Source of the DNA: an uncultured Oscillibacter sp.
GTDB lineage: Bacteria > Bacillota > Clostridia > Oscillospirales > Oscillospiraceae
Assembly: GCA_900550685.1 (NCBI GenBank)
Contig: URTS01000012.1
Span: 1 to 21,571 of the forward strand
DNA length: 21,571 nucleotides
Direction of reading: 5' to 3'
Part shown: positions 1 to 7,758 of the stretch, in pieces
Position numbering within the stretch: position 1 is the first letter of the stretch
How the letters are laid out: each line of letters opens with the position of its first letter
Made by a program: the position numbers and the translations under genes
Notes under the pieces: model-generated
Databases searched by the model: none
What the model saw: the letters and a program-made list of their open reading frames with translations, nothing else
Told to the model about the DNA's origin: nothing

Positions 1-238
1 GCAGGGTGGGGATGGCGTCGATCAGGGCTTCTGCGTCCTCCCGGGAAATGACCGGGCGCATCACCACCTTATCATTGTCCACCGGCGTGTAGATCGTACC
101 CACCTGATGCAGGGGCTTCAGCTGGTAATACAGGCGGTTCTGCTTCACACCGTTTACATAGTCCTGCCGCTGATCGATGGACAGGACACGACAGACGCCG
201 GTGCTGCCGTAAATCAAAAGCTCTCCGGGCTGGAACAC
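1..238 (-). CDS. CarD family transcriptional regulator, N-terminal part
   Basis: This gene runs off the left edge; 79 codons are visible. It starts at GTG 238, with a perfect AAAGGAGG Shine-Dalgarno at 247-254, eight bases upstream. The protein begins MFQPGELLIYGSTGVCRV and continues with LYYQLKPL and TIYTPVDN. This is the Tudor-like RNA-polymerase-interacting domain shared by CarD/CdnL proteins and the transcription-repair coupling factor Mfd. Family members bind the beta subunit of RNA polymerase and affect open-complex stability at promoters, often rRNA promoters. The DNA-binding C-terminal half lies outside the window, so overall length and any fusion cannot be judged. The family call rests on the N-terminal motif pattern; the exact paralogue is not determined. 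An ATG-only gene caller would miss this start. Confidence 0.85.
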   Translation of the reverse strand, partial: MFQPGELLIYGSTGVCRVLSIDQRQDYVNGVKQNRLYYQLKPLHQVGTIYTPVDNDKVVMRPVISREDAEALIDAIPTL

Positions 239-286
239 AAGAAGATCCTCCTTTCAAATTCCACAAAAGATTTCCAATTCAAAACC

Positions 287-310
287 ATTCTACCATATTT
301 TCCGGAAAAT
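287..310 (-). promoter_or_regulatory. Extended -10 promoter and palindromic operator candidate for the CarD gene
   Basis: Read on the minus strand, TGGTAGAAT (295 down to 287) matches an extended -10 element (TGnTATAAT type) about 50 bases before the GTG start. No good -35 is present. Where the spacer would lie there is a 14-bp perfect palindrome, ATTTTCCGGAAAAT (297-310). A palindrome overlapping the promoter core suggests repressor or activator control, but that is inference. A second hairpin, CTCCGTTTT-TTCG-AAAATGGAG (342-363, one G-T pair), lies further upstream with no clear role. Confidence 0.45.
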
Positions 311-410
311 GGTCATAGATTATGTGCAAAAACCGGAAATTCTCCGTTTTTTCGAAAATGGAGGGCCTGTTTTTGGTGAAAATGTGGTGATTTTCCGCAT
401 GAAAGAGCCG

Positions 411-447
411 AAATAAAGAAGAACGGGAAGAAAATCTTCCCGTTCTT
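411..447 (-). terminator. Terminator of the lipid kinase-NUDIX operon
   Basis: A perfect 13-bp hairpin, AAGAACGGGAAGA (419-431) with TCTTCCCGTTCTT (435-447) and an AAA loop, begins immediately after the NUDIX stop codon (448-450). On the minus strand it is followed by CTTTATTT, a broken U-tract. Confidence 0.75.
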
Positions 448-1059
448 TTACAAATGTGTGATCAGGTCCGCTACGATCCGGGCGGTCATGCCCCAGATCA
501 CATGGCCCTGCCAGATCCACACGGGGACCTCCACCCGGCCCCGGGCCCAGGGGTAGTCCCGGGGAATGCCCACGGCCTCATAGGGGAAATCCTCCGGCAC
601 ATGGGGGACCAGGTCATAGGTGTGGCGCTCCGGCGGGGTGGTGCGGAAAAAGTCCAGAGGGACGGTATAGACCGCCGCCACCTCGGCGGGGGAGGGCCGC
701 AGGGCGGCAAAGCCGGCGGGGGACACCAGCCCCGGCAGGGGCCGCAGCAGAAAGCCCCGCTGGCTGCAAATGAAATCCCCCTGTCCTAGCAACTGGATTT
801 CGGATGGAGGGATGGCCAACTCCTCCTCCGTCTCCCGGAGGGCGCAGGCGGCAGGGGATTCCCCCGGCTCCATTCGGCCCCCGGGAAAGCAGGTCTCCCC
901 GGCCTGACGCACCGCGGCGGAGCGGACCTCAAAAAGGAGGCGCAGGCCATCCGGCTGCTCCACCAGGGGGCACAGCACCGCGTATTCGTGCCGCCCGCCC
1001 AGAAGGCCGGGGACATGGCCGCCGTAATAGCGGCAAAGCTGTTCCAGTTGATTGTTCAT
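448..1059 (-). CDS. NUDIX hydrolase of the CoA diphosphatase (NudL/NUDT7) type
   Basis: The 203-residue protein carries both signatures of the coenzyme A diphosphatase subgroup. The first is LLFEVRSAAVRQAGETCFPGG-like sequence before the box, equivalent to the LLTxRS...FPGG motif. The second is the NUDIX box from GGRMEPGE to RETEEELAIPPS. The catalytic RExxEE glutamates that bind metal are present; the usual Gly near the end of the box is Ala, as is common in NudL relatives. Known members cleave CoA or its derivatives to phosphopantetheine and 3',5'-ADP. The ATG overlaps the stop of the lipid kinase gene (ATGA, 1056-1059), so translation of the two is probably coupled. It is the last gene of a two-gene operon, followed directly by a terminator. 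Substrate is inferred from family only. Confidence 0.85.
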   Translation of the reverse strand: MNNQLEQLCRYYGGHVPGLLGGRHEYAVLCPLVEQPDGLRLLFEVRSAAVRQAGETCFPGGRMEPGESPAACALRETEEELAIPPSEIQLLGQGDFICSQRGFLLRPLPGLVSPAGFAALRPSPAEVAAVYTVPLDFFRTTPPERHTYDLVPHVPEDFPYEAVGIPRDYPWARGRVEVPVWIWQGHVIWGMTARIVADLITHL

Positions 1060-1946
1060 AGCAGCATGGTCAGGGCGCGCTGGCAGTTGGTGATGTCCAC
1101 AGCAGGGCGGCTGGGCTCATATTCGCCGTCCAGGGACCAGGGGAGTTCCTGGTCCGTCTCCACATGGAGGGACGTTACGTGGCGGAAGATGAGGCCCCCC
1201 GCGTCATACTGCTGGTTCAGCAGGGCCCAGATCAGGTTCTGAAGCTCCAGCACATTTTTGGGATTGGGGATCAGCAGCAGCTCAAACCGGCCGTCGTCCA
1301 GCACCACCTGCTCACCTTCCAGCTTCATCATGCCGGCGATGGAGGTGGAGTTGGCCACGGCGCCGAAGAGGTAGTCGCCGTCCAGCTTCTCCCCGTCGGC
1401 GGTGATGCGGACGCTGTAGGGCCGCAGGGTGTCCAGGTCCCGGATACCCTCCAGCAGGTAGCCGAAGTGGCCCAGAACATTTTTCATGTCCTGGGAGGCG
1501 GCGTAGGAGGTGCGGGTGAAGGCCCCGAAGGAGGCCACATACACGAAGAGCCGTTCCCCAAAGCAGCCGATGTCCAGCTGCCGGGTCCTGCCCCGGACGA
1601 TGGCGGCAGCGGCCCGGAAGGGGTCGGCGGGGATCTTCAGGCTGGCGGCGAAGTCGTTGGTGCTGCCCTGGGGCAGGTAGCCCACCGCCGGGGGATGGGG
1701 CAGGGTTTGAAGGCCGGAGATGACCTCGTTCAATGTGCCGTCTCCGCCTACGGCCACCACCGTATCGTATCCGGCGCCGGATTCCTCGGCAATGCGGCGG
1801 GCGTCCCCCGCGGCAGCGGTGCGGCGGATGCTGAGGAGATATCCGGCGTCGCAAAAGGCGGCGGCCGCGTCGTAGAGGGGGCCCCGGGGCTTGCTGCGGC
1901 CCGCCCGGGGATTGACGATCATCAAAAGCTTCTTTTGGGGTTCCAT
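1056..1946 (-). CDS. Diacylglycerol/lipid kinase family protein (YegS/DgkB-like)
   Basis: The protein is 296 residues when started at ATG 1946, which has GGAGG eight bases upstream; an in-frame extension to 1997 has no ribosome binding site. It shows the DAGK catalytic-domain motifs in order: MIVNPRAGRSKP near residue 10, VAVGGDGTLNEVISGL (nucleotide-binding GGDGT at 67-71), and GYLPQGSTNDFAASL near 90. The length matches the soluble bacterial lipid kinases (YegS, BmrU, DgkB), which phosphorylate diacylglycerol or related lipids at the membrane face. The specific lipid cannot be told from sequence. It is transcribed from the divergent promoter near 2031-2059. Its leader contains a 16-bp hairpin just ahead of the Shine-Dalgarno. 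It is coupled by a four-base overlap to the NUDIX gene. Confidence 0.88.
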   Translation of the reverse strand: MEPQKKLLMIVNPRAGRSKPRGPLYDAAAAFCDAGYLLSIRRTAAAGDARRIAEESGAGYDTVVAVGGDGTLNEVISGLQTLPHPPAVGYLPQGSTNDFAASLKIPADPFRAAAAIVRGRTRQLDIGCFGERLFVYVASFGAFTRTSYAASQDMKNVLGHFGYLLEGIRDLDTLRPYSVRITADGEKLDGDYLFGAVANSTSIAGMMKLEGEQVVLDDGRFELLLIPNPKNVLELQNLIWALLNQQYDAGGLIFRHVTSLHVETDQELPWSLDGEYEPSRPAVDITNCQRALTMLL

Positions 1947-1962
1947 ATCTGATGCCTCCGAA

Positions 1963-2006
1963 TACCATCCATTGACAAATGTGTTTGCCCTTGTCAACGG
2001 ATGGTA
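1963..2006 (-). promoter_or_regulatory. Long inverted repeat in the lipid kinase leader
   Basis: The arms 1963-1978 and 1991-2006 are 16 bases each with a 12-base loop. On the plus strand there is one A-C mismatch (1971/1998). In the minus-strand RNA this becomes a G-U pair, so the structure is fully paired only in the lipid kinase transcript. It ends about five bases before the GGAGG ribosome binding site and has no U-tract, so it is not a terminator. It could be a protein operator or a translation-control hairpin. Confidence 0.6.
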
Positions 2007-2030
2007 AAAATGTTAACAGACGGTTAAAGT

Positions 2031-2082
2031 AGTATAGCACGGGAAAATGAGGATTGCAATTGCGGGGAGCGGCGTGTAGAAT
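2031..2082. promoter_or_regulatory. Divergent promoters sharing a palindromic -35 hexamer
   Basis: TTGCAA at 2054-2059 is its own reverse complement. Rightward, a 17-base spacer leads to TAGAAT (2077-2082), serving the AI-2E-family gene. Leftward, another 17-base spacer leads to TATACT (AGTATA on the plus strand, 2031-2036), serving the lipid kinase-NUDIX operon. Both have standard sigma-A geometry, so polymerase could bind in only one direction at a time. Confidence 0.7.
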
Positions 2083-2131
2083 AAAGTTTATATCAAGGTT
2101 TTCAGAAACGCCGGAAACAGGAGGTGGCAGC

Positions 2132-3373
2132 ATGAAAAATAAGGACGGAGCACTGCACTGGGGATTGGTCATCTTTCTCACAGTGGCCGCCATTCTGCTG
2201 TTTTATGATACCCTGTTCGGCCGCCGGGTGCTGCCCAATTTCGGCAGCCAGCTGCTGAGGGCCTTACAGCCGGTGCTGATCGGCGGCGTGCTGGCCTATC
2301 TGCTGGCTCCGGTCATCGACTTTATTGAGGGCGGCCTCTTTTCCGGACGGCTGGAAGCGGCCCGGAAATTGGGGCGGCTGATCTCCCGGGGGGCCCGGGC
2401 CGTCAGCCTGGTGCTGACCTGGGCCATCATCGGCCTGCTGTGCTATCTGCTGGGCCATGTGCTGCTGCCCCAGCTGTATCAGAGCGTGGTGCAGCTGTTT
2501 GCCAGCGTAGAGAGCTATTATAATACCATCAGCGGCTGGGTGGAGCACCTGCTGGAGAGCAACCCCACTGTGGAGGCCTGGGTAGCCGACCAGATGGACA
2601 CCTTCTATGCGACTGCCGCCAGCTGGCTGAAAAACGAGGTCCTGACCCGGACCCAGATGCTGATGGTGGCCGTTTCCGGCGGCGTAGTCAGCACGGTGAA
2701 CTTCCTGAAAAACCTGCTGGTGGGCGCCATTGTCTCCGTCTACTTCATGGCCACCAAGGAGCGCTGCGTCGCTCACGCCCGGAAGATCACCTACAGCCTG
2801 TTTTCCAAGGAGAAGGTCTACTGGATCTTCCGGGGGGCCAACAAGGTGGACCACATTTTCTCCGGCTTCGTCCGGGGCAAGCTGCTGGATTCTCTGATCA
2901 TCGGCATTTTGTGCTTCATCGGTTGTTCTATTCTGAATATGCCCTACACGCCCCTGGTGTCGGTGATCGTGGGCGTGACCAATATCATTCCCTTCTTCGG
3001 TCCCTTTCTGGGCGCCATCCCCAGCTTTTTCCTGATTCTGCTGGTGAATCCCATCCAGTCCCTGTACTTCCTGCTGTTCGTGCTGGCCCTTCAGCAGCTG
3101 GACGGCAATGTGATCGGCCCCAAGATTCTGGGGGACAGCACCGGCCTTTCCAGCCTGTGGGTCATCATTGCCATTCTGGTGGGGGGCAGCTTCTTCGGCG
3201 TGGCGGGCATGTTCTTCGGCGTGCCGGTGTGCGCCTGCCTTTCCAGCCTGGTGGCCTTCCTGGTGGACCGGCGGCTGGCGGAGAAGGACCTGCCGGTGGA
3301 AACGGAGCACTATACGGCGCCCCTGCCGGATGGTCGGATGCCGGAGACACCGGAAAAAGGGGAAAAAACGTAA
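2132..3373 (+). CDS. AI-2E family transporter (PF01594-type membrane protein)
   Basis: This is a 413-residue polytopic membrane protein. The start at ATG 2132 is chosen because CAGGAGGTGGC lies just upstream; the longer in-frame ORF from 2054 would overlap the promoter. Hallmarks of the family are visible: GVLAYLLAPVIDFIEGG after the first membrane segments, then a VRGKLLDSLIIGILCFI stretch. These are followed by NIIPFFGPFLGAIPS, LDGNVIGPKILGDSTGLSS and a final glycine-rich FFGVAGMFFGVPV segment. Family members include E. coli TqsA (autoinducer-2 export) and sodium/proton or other exporters; YtvI/YdbI-like members in Firmicutes are mostly uncharacterised. The substrate is therefore unknown. 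It is monocistronic, divergent from the lipid kinase, and followed by a terminator hairpin. Confidence 0.9.
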   Translation: MKNKDGALHWGLVIFLTVAAILLFYDTLFGRRVLPNFGSQLLRALQPVLIGGVLAYLLAPVIDFIEGGLFSGRLEAARKLGRLISRGARAVSLVLTWAIIGLLCYLLGHVLLPQLYQSVVQLFASVESYYNTISGWVEHLLESNPTVEAWVADQMDTFYATAASWLKNEVLTRTQMLMVAVSGGVVSTVNFLKNLLVGAIVSVYFMATKERCVAHARKITYSLFSKEKVYWIFRGANKVDHIFSGFVRGKLLDSLIIGILCFIGCSILNMPYTPLVSVIVGVTNIIPFFGPFLGAIPSFFLILLVNPIQSLYFLLFVLALQQLDGNVIGPKILGDSTGLSSLWVIIAILVGGSFFGVAGMFFGVPVCACLSSLVAFLVDRRLAEKDLPVETEHYTAPLPDGRMPETPEKGEKT

Positions 3374-3409
3374 AAAAAGCTTGCCTTTTGCCCATGTTTC
3401 CTGTACAAT

Positions 3410-3462
3410 ACAGCCTTGCGGGGTTATCGTTAGAAAAATAACAAGCCCCGCGGGGCTGTTTT
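3410..3462 (+). terminator. Terminator after the AI-2E family gene
   Basis: An imperfect hairpin has arms beginning ACAGCCTTGCGGGG (from 3410) and ending CCCCGCGGGGCTGT (to 3459), with an A-rich loop, followed by TTTT. It is placed 36 bases after the stop codon. Confidence 0.6.
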
Positions 3463-3600
3463 GCGGTCTGGACCGCAGGCAGCATTCCTCACCTGGTATT
3501 TTCAGGGTCTTGCGGCCCTGGGGATATGCGGGGCGGGCGAAGGCCCGTGCCGCAGATACACTGACTCTCCGGAGCAGTGATATAAAAAGGAGAATTGCAT
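3463..3600 (+). promoter_or_regulatory. Leader and probable promoter region of the ABC importer operon
   Basis: This stretch contains several inverted repeats: GCGGTC/GACCGC (3463-3476), CAGGG/CCCTG near 3507-3525, and CACTG...CAGTG around a CTCCGGAG core (about 3559-3579). A TATAAA at about 3580 could be a -10 element or simply part of the AAGGAG region. No convincing -35 is seen. The cluster of hairpins between a terminator and a nutrient-uptake operon suggests regulation, but no known riboswitch class is recognised. Confidence 0.3.
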
Positions 3601-5166
3601 ATGAAAAAGAAGATCCTGACGCTTCTGGCGGCTGTATGCCTCCTGAGCGCCGTACTCAGCGGATGCGGAGGCGGCAGCCAGGCAGGGACCACCGAGAACA
3701 CGGACCAGAGCACCAACACGGCAGCCGACGGCGCGGAAGCCCGGGCTGCAGCGGGCGAACTGAACGTAGGCATCGCCCAGGACCTGGACAGCAGTCTTGA
3801 CCCTCACAAAACCGTAAAGGCAGGAACCCGCGAGGTCATGTTCAACGTATTTGAAGGCCTTCTGAAACCCGACGCCAGCGGCAACCTGAATCCCGCCGTG
3901 GCAGAGAGCTACACGGTTTCCGACGACCATCTGCTTTATACCTTCAAGCTCCGCTCCGGCGTGAAGTTCCATAACGGCCAGGACGTGACGCCGGAGGACG
4001 TGATCTGGTCCTATCAGCGCTGTGCCGAGCCGGACAGTGCCGATATCATCCAGGTAGCTGCCTTTGCCGGCGTGGAGATGTATGCGGAGGGGGACGACAC
4101 CGTCTGCTTCCAGCTCCAGGAGCCCAGCAACGAGTTCACCTCCTACCTCACCACCGCCATTCTGCCCAAAGACTACACCGAGCAGGATACCCAGCCTGTG
4201 GGCACCGGCCCCTTCAAGTTCGTCTCCCGGACGGCCCAGGAGTCCGTGGTGCTGGAGCGGTTTGACGATTACTGGGGCGAAAAGCCGGAGCTGACCAAAG
4301 TCACCTATAAGATCATTGAAAATGCCGACAGCATCCTCCTGAGCCTCCAGAGCGGCGCTGTGGATGTGTTCGCCCATCTGACCACCACCCAGATCGCCCA
4401 GCTGGGCGACGGTTTCCACGTGGAGGAGGGCACCATGAACCTAGTGCAGGCCCTGTATCTGAACAACGCGGAGAAGCCCTTTGACGATGTGCGGGTCCGG
4501 CAGGCCCTGAGCTACGCCGTGGACCGCCAGCAGATACTGGACCTGGCCTTTGACGGCTACGGCACCCTGCTGGGCTCCAGCATGTATCCCGCCTTCAGCA
4601 AATATTTTGACGACAGCCTTACCGATTACTATACCTATAACACCGAAAAGGCCAAGGAACTGCTGACGGAGGCCGGGTATCCCAACGGCTTTGACATGAC
4701 CATCACCGTGCCCAGCAACTACCAGCCCCACATGGACACCGCCCAGGTCATCGTGGAGCAGCTGAAAGCCGTGGGCATCAACGCCACCATTCAGCCCGTC
4801 ACCTGGGAAAGCTGGGTCCAGGACACCTACTCCAACCGCCAGTTCCAGTCCACCGTGGTGGGCGTGGACGCTTCCAGCATGACGGCCTCCGCCATGCTGA
4901 GCCGCTTCGTCTCCACCGCCGGCAACAACTTCATCAACTACAGCAACGCCGATTACGACGCGCTGTATGCCCAGGCCCAGGCCTGCTACGACGATGAGGA
5001 GCAGACCGCCATGTACAAGGACCTGGAAAAGAATCTGACGGAGAACGCCGCCAACGTTTATATCCAGGATATGGCGGACTTTGTGGCGGTACGGGACGGC
5101 CTTGAGGGCCCCGATTTTTACCCCATCTACGTGCTGGATCTCTCCAGCTTCCACTACACGAAATAA
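3601..5166 (+). CDS. Peptide/nickel-type ABC transporter substrate-binding lipoprotein (SBP family 5)
   Basis: The 521-residue protein starts at ATG 3601, with AAGGAG about eight bases upstream. An N-terminal signal MKKKILTLLAAVCLLSAVLSGC ends in a lipobox (LSGC, lipidated Cys near residue 22), followed by a Gly/Ser/Thr-rich linker. The mature protein has the family 5 pattern: LDPHKTVKAGTREVMFNVFEGLLKP, then YTFKLRSGVKFHNGQDVTPEDV, then PVGTGPFKF, and VRQALSYAVDR. Such proteins capture oligopeptides, dipeptides, opines, glutathione or metal complexes outside the membrane and deliver them to the permease. The ligand cannot be assigned. It is first in a five-gene operon (binding protein, two permeases, two ATPases). 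Confidence 0.92.
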   Translation: MKKKILTLLAAVCLLSAVLSGCGGGSQAGTTENTDQSTNTAADGAEARAAAGELNVGIAQDLDSSLDPHKTVKAGTREVMFNVFEGLLKPDASGNLNPAVAESYTVSDDHLLYTFKLRSGVKFHNGQDVTPEDVIWSYQRCAEPDSADIIQVAAFAGVEMYAEGDDTVCFQLQEPSNEFTSYLTTAILPKDYTEQDTQPVGTGPFKFVSRTAQESVVLERFDDYWGEKPELTKVTYKIIENADSILLSLQSGAVDVFAHLTTTQIAQLGDGFHVEEGTMNLVQALYLNNAEKPFDDVRVRQALSYAVDRQQILDLAFDGYGTLLGSSMYPAFSKYFDDSLTDYYTYNTEKAKELLTEAGYPNGFDMTITVPSNYQPHMDTAQVIVEQLKAVGINATIQPVTWESWVQDTYSNRQFQSTVVGVDASSMTASAMLSRFVSTAGNNFINYSNADYDALYAQAQACYDDEEQTAMYKDLEKNLTENAANVYIQDMADFVAVRDGLEGPDFYPIYVLDLSSFHYTK

Positions 5167-5219
5167 GCGATGAACAGCGGACGTTTTTACGCCGCTGACC
5201 CGGAAGGGAGATGACAGCC

Positions 5220-6158
5220 ATGCGATACACGGCGCGGAAGATTCTGACGCTGCTGGTGACCATGCTGGTCGTCTCCCTTCTGACGTTTGCGGCCTTTGAC
5301 CTGATCTCCGGCGACCCCGCCGCCACACTGCTGGGTACCCAGGCCACCCCGGAAAAGGTGGCGGCCCTCCGGGCGGAGATGGGGCTGGACCGGCCCATGC
5401 TGGTGCGGTACGGAGAGTGGCTGCTGGGCTTCTTCACCGGGAACCTGGGCACCTCCTTTCAGTATCACCAGCCGGTGCAGTCCCTGCTGGCCTCCAAAAT
5501 GCTGGTGACGCTGTGCCTGAGCCTGGTGAGCTTTCTGCTCATCACGGTGGTGTCATTGCCTCTGGGACTCCTCTCTGCCAACGGAAAGCTGGAGGGGCTC
5601 CACACGGCCCTGAACCAGTTCTGCATGGCGGTGCCGCCTTTCTTTACCGGCATCCTCATCTCCTGGGTCTTCGGCATCACGCTCCACGCCTTTGTGCCCG
5701 GCGACTTTCCGGGACTGGACAAGAACCTTGGAAAGTCCCTGGTGTATCTGTTCTTTGCCGCCGTGTCCATCGCCATCCCCCGGGTGGCCATGACCGTGCG
5801 GATGCTGCGCAGCACCGTCATCCATGAGATGAACAAGCCCTATGTCCGCACCGCGATTGCCCGGGGCAACGACCGGCGGCAGGTGCTGTGGGGCCATGTG
5901 CTGAAAAACTCCCTGGTGCCCACCGTCACCTTCCTGGGTCAGACCATGGCGGAGATCGTGGCGGGCAGCATCGTGGTGGAGCAGGTGTTCTCCATCCCCG
6001 GCCTGGGGCGGATGCTGGTGGCCTCCATTTCCAGCCAGGACTACCCGGTGGTGGAGGCCATCGTGGTGATCCTGGCCTTCTGGGTGGTACTCTCCGGCAC
6101 CCTGGCGGATCTGGTCAACCGCTGCGTCGATCCCCGGATGGGAGGAACGGCCAAATGA
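5220..6158 (+). CDS. ABC transporter permease, DppB/OppB/NikB type
   Basis: This 312-residue inner-membrane permease starts at ATG 5220 with GGAAGGGAG nine bases upstream. An ATG at 5211 sits inside the Shine-Dalgarno region and is not preferred. Residues near the N-terminus (ILTLLVTMLVVSLLTFAAFDLISGDPA) and the LGTSFQYHQPV segment are typical of the B-type subunit. The cytoplasmic coupling loop is RTAIARGNDRRQVLWGHVLKNSLVP, an EAA-like motif that contacts the ATPase. The C-terminus ends with the usual LVNRCVDPRMG. The stop codon overlaps the next start (ATGA), indicating translational coupling to the second permease. Confidence 0.93.
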   Translation: MRYTARKILTLLVTMLVVSLLTFAAFDLISGDPAATLLGTQATPEKVAALRAEMGLDRPMLVRYGEWLLGFFTGNLGTSFQYHQPVQSLLASKMLVTLCLSLVSFLLITVVSLPLGLLSANGKLEGLHTALNQFCMAVPPFFTGILISWVFGITLHAFVPGDFPGLDKNLGKSLVYLFFAAVSIAIPRVAMTVRMLRSTVIHEMNKPYVRTAIARGNDRRQVLWGHVLKNSLVPTVTFLGQTMAEIVAGSIVVEQVFSIPGLGRMLVASISSQDYPVVEAIVVILAFWVVLSGTLADLVNRCVDPRMGGTAK

Positions 6159-6964
6159 AAAAGAGAAATCCCTATCTGACCGCAGGACTGGTGATGACCG
6201 GTATCCTGACGGCGCTGATCGTCATGGGCGTTTTCTGGACGCCCTACGACCCCAACGCCATGGCGGCGGGGCCCAAGCTGGCGGGTCCCTCCCTGGCCCA
6301 CCTCATGGGCACCGACGGCTTCGGCCGGGACATTTTCAGTCGGGTTCTGAAGGGGGCCGGGACCACCTACGGCATCGCCCTGTGCACCGTGGCCATCGGC
6401 GCGGTGTGCGGCACGGTGCTGGGGGCCGTCACCGGCTACTTCGGCGGCATTGTGGACGATGTGCTCATGCGGCTGGGGGATGTGCTGACGGCTTTTCCCA
6501 GCATCCTGCTGGCTCTGGTGGTCATCAGCCTGCTGGGCCCCGGCAAGACCGGGAACGTCATCATCGCCCTGGGGCTGGTGTTCATTCCCAGCTTTGCCCG
6601 GATGGCCCGGGGCACCTATGCCTCCCTCCGGGAGGTCAACTATGTGAAAAGCGCCCGGCTCATGGGGGCGTCCAGCGGGCGCATCCTGTGGCGGCACATC
6701 CTGCCCAACACCTGGAGCGTGCTGCTGCCGGCCCTGACCATCGGCTTTAACAACGCCGTGCTGGCGGAGGCCTCCATGAGCTACCTCTGCATCGGCGTCA
6801 CCCCGCCGGACGCGTCTTTGGGCTACATGCTCTCGGAAAGCCAGGGCATGTTTGTCAGCGCACCCTGGTACGCCTTGGGCACCGGACTGACCCTGGTGTG
6901 GATGATCTTCGGCGTGGGCCTTATCGGTGAGGGCCTGCAGCGCCGGAACGGAGGGGATGTCTGA
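6155..6964 (+). CDS. ABC transporter permease, DppC/OppC/NikC type
   Basis: This 269-residue permease starts at ATG 6155, nine bases after GGAGG and overlapping the previous stop by four bases. Typical C-subunit features are the periplasmic LMGTDGFGRDIFSRVLKGA motif after the first membrane helix, the YVKSARLMGASSGRILWRHILPNTW coupling loop, and the conserved LAEASMSYLCIGV...ASLGYML segment. It forms the heterodimeric channel with the upstream permease. Its stop shares one base with the following ATPase start (TGATG). Confidence 0.93.
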   Translation: MKKRNPYLTAGLVMTGILTALIVMGVFWTPYDPNAMAAGPKLAGPSLAHLMGTDGFGRDIFSRVLKGAGTTYGIALCTVAIGAVCGTVLGAVTGYFGGIVDDVLMRLGDVLTAFPSILLALVVISLLGPGKTGNVIIALGLVFIPSFARMARGTYASLREVNYVKSARLMGASSGRILWRHILPNTWSVLLPALTIGFNNAVLAEASMSYLCIGVTPPDASLGYMLSESQGMFVSAPWYALGTGLTLVWMIFGVGLIGEGLQRRNGGDV

Positions 6965-7758
6965 TGCTGGAAATTCAGGATCTGCACGTGAAGTTCCACA
7001 GCCGGGACCGGGAGGCGGTGGGCGGCGTGAGCCTTACCATTGAAAACGGCGAAATTCTGGGGCTGGTGGGAGAGTCCGGTTCCGGAAAATCCGTCACCGC
7101 CATGAGCGTGGCGGGGCTGCTGCCCCGGAAGCAGTGCGACTATTCCGGCAAAATTCTGCTGGACGGGCAGGAGCTGCTCCACGCGGACCGGGCCGCCCTC
7201 CGGAAAATTCAGGGGGCGGATATCGGCGTGGTGTTCCAGGAGCCCCAGAGCTGCATGGACCCCTTAATGAAGATCGGCCCCCAGGTGGAGGAGACGCTGC
7301 GGCTCCACACCCAATTATCGAAGGAAGAGCGGAGCCGGCGGGCCCTGGCGGCCATGAAAGAGGCGGAGCTGCCGGAGCCGGAGGCCATTTACGGCAAGTA
7401 TCCCCATGAGCTTTCCGGCGGCATGCTCCAGCGGGCCATGATCGCCGCCGCTATCGTGAACCGGCCCAAGCTGCTGCTGCTGGACGAGCCCACCACGGCC
7501 CTGGACGTCACCATCCAGGCCCAGATCTTGGAAATGCTGAAAAAGCTGAACCGGGAGAGCGGCATTTCCATGCTGTTCATCTCCCACAACCTGAACGTGG
7601 TGCGGAAGCTGTGCCGCCGGGTGGCGGTGATGCAGAAGGGCCTTCTGGTGGAAGAGGGGGACACCGACCAGGTGTTTTACCACCCCCGGCACCCCTATAC
7701 CCAAAAGCTGATCGACGCCATCCCCACCCGGAAGCGAAAGGAGGAGCGCCATGACTGA
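6964..7758 (+). CDS. ABC transporter ATPase, DppD/NikD type
   Basis: This 264-residue ATPase has Walker A GESGSGKS (residues 36-43), a Q-loop in VVFQEPQSCMDP, the LSGGMLQR signature, Walker B LLLLDEPTTALD and an H-loop ISHNL. It starts at ATG 6964, overlapping the permease stop. At 264 residues it is shorter than OppD/DppD (about 320-330) and closer to NikD. It retains HPYTQKLIDAIP but lacks most of the C-terminal oligopeptide-binding extension of the longer homologues. It pairs with the next ATPase to power the importer. Confidence 0.93.
   Translation: MLEIQDLHVKFHSRDREAVGGVSLTIENGEILGLVGESGSGKSVTAMSVAGLLPRKQCDYSGKILLDGQELLHADRAALRKIQGADIGVVFQEPQSCMDPLMKIGPQVEETLRLHTQLSKEERSRRALAAMKEAELPEPEAIYGKYPHELSGGMLQRAMIAAAIVNRPKLLLLDEPTTALDVTIQAQILEMLKKLNRESGISMLFISHNLNVVRKLCRRVAVMQKGLLVEEGDTDQVFYHPRHPYTQKLIDAIPTRKRKEERHD

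Noticed and set aside
1164..1952. Long open frame on the plus strand opposite the lipid kinase gene
   Set aside because: It is an antisense shadow of a GC-rich gene with no ribosome binding site and low-complexity Gly/Val/His composition; the opposite strand has clear kinase motifs.
2264..3310. Long minus-strand open frame opposite the AI-2E family gene
   Set aside because: Its translation is Gln/His/Gly-rich shadow sequence with no family features.
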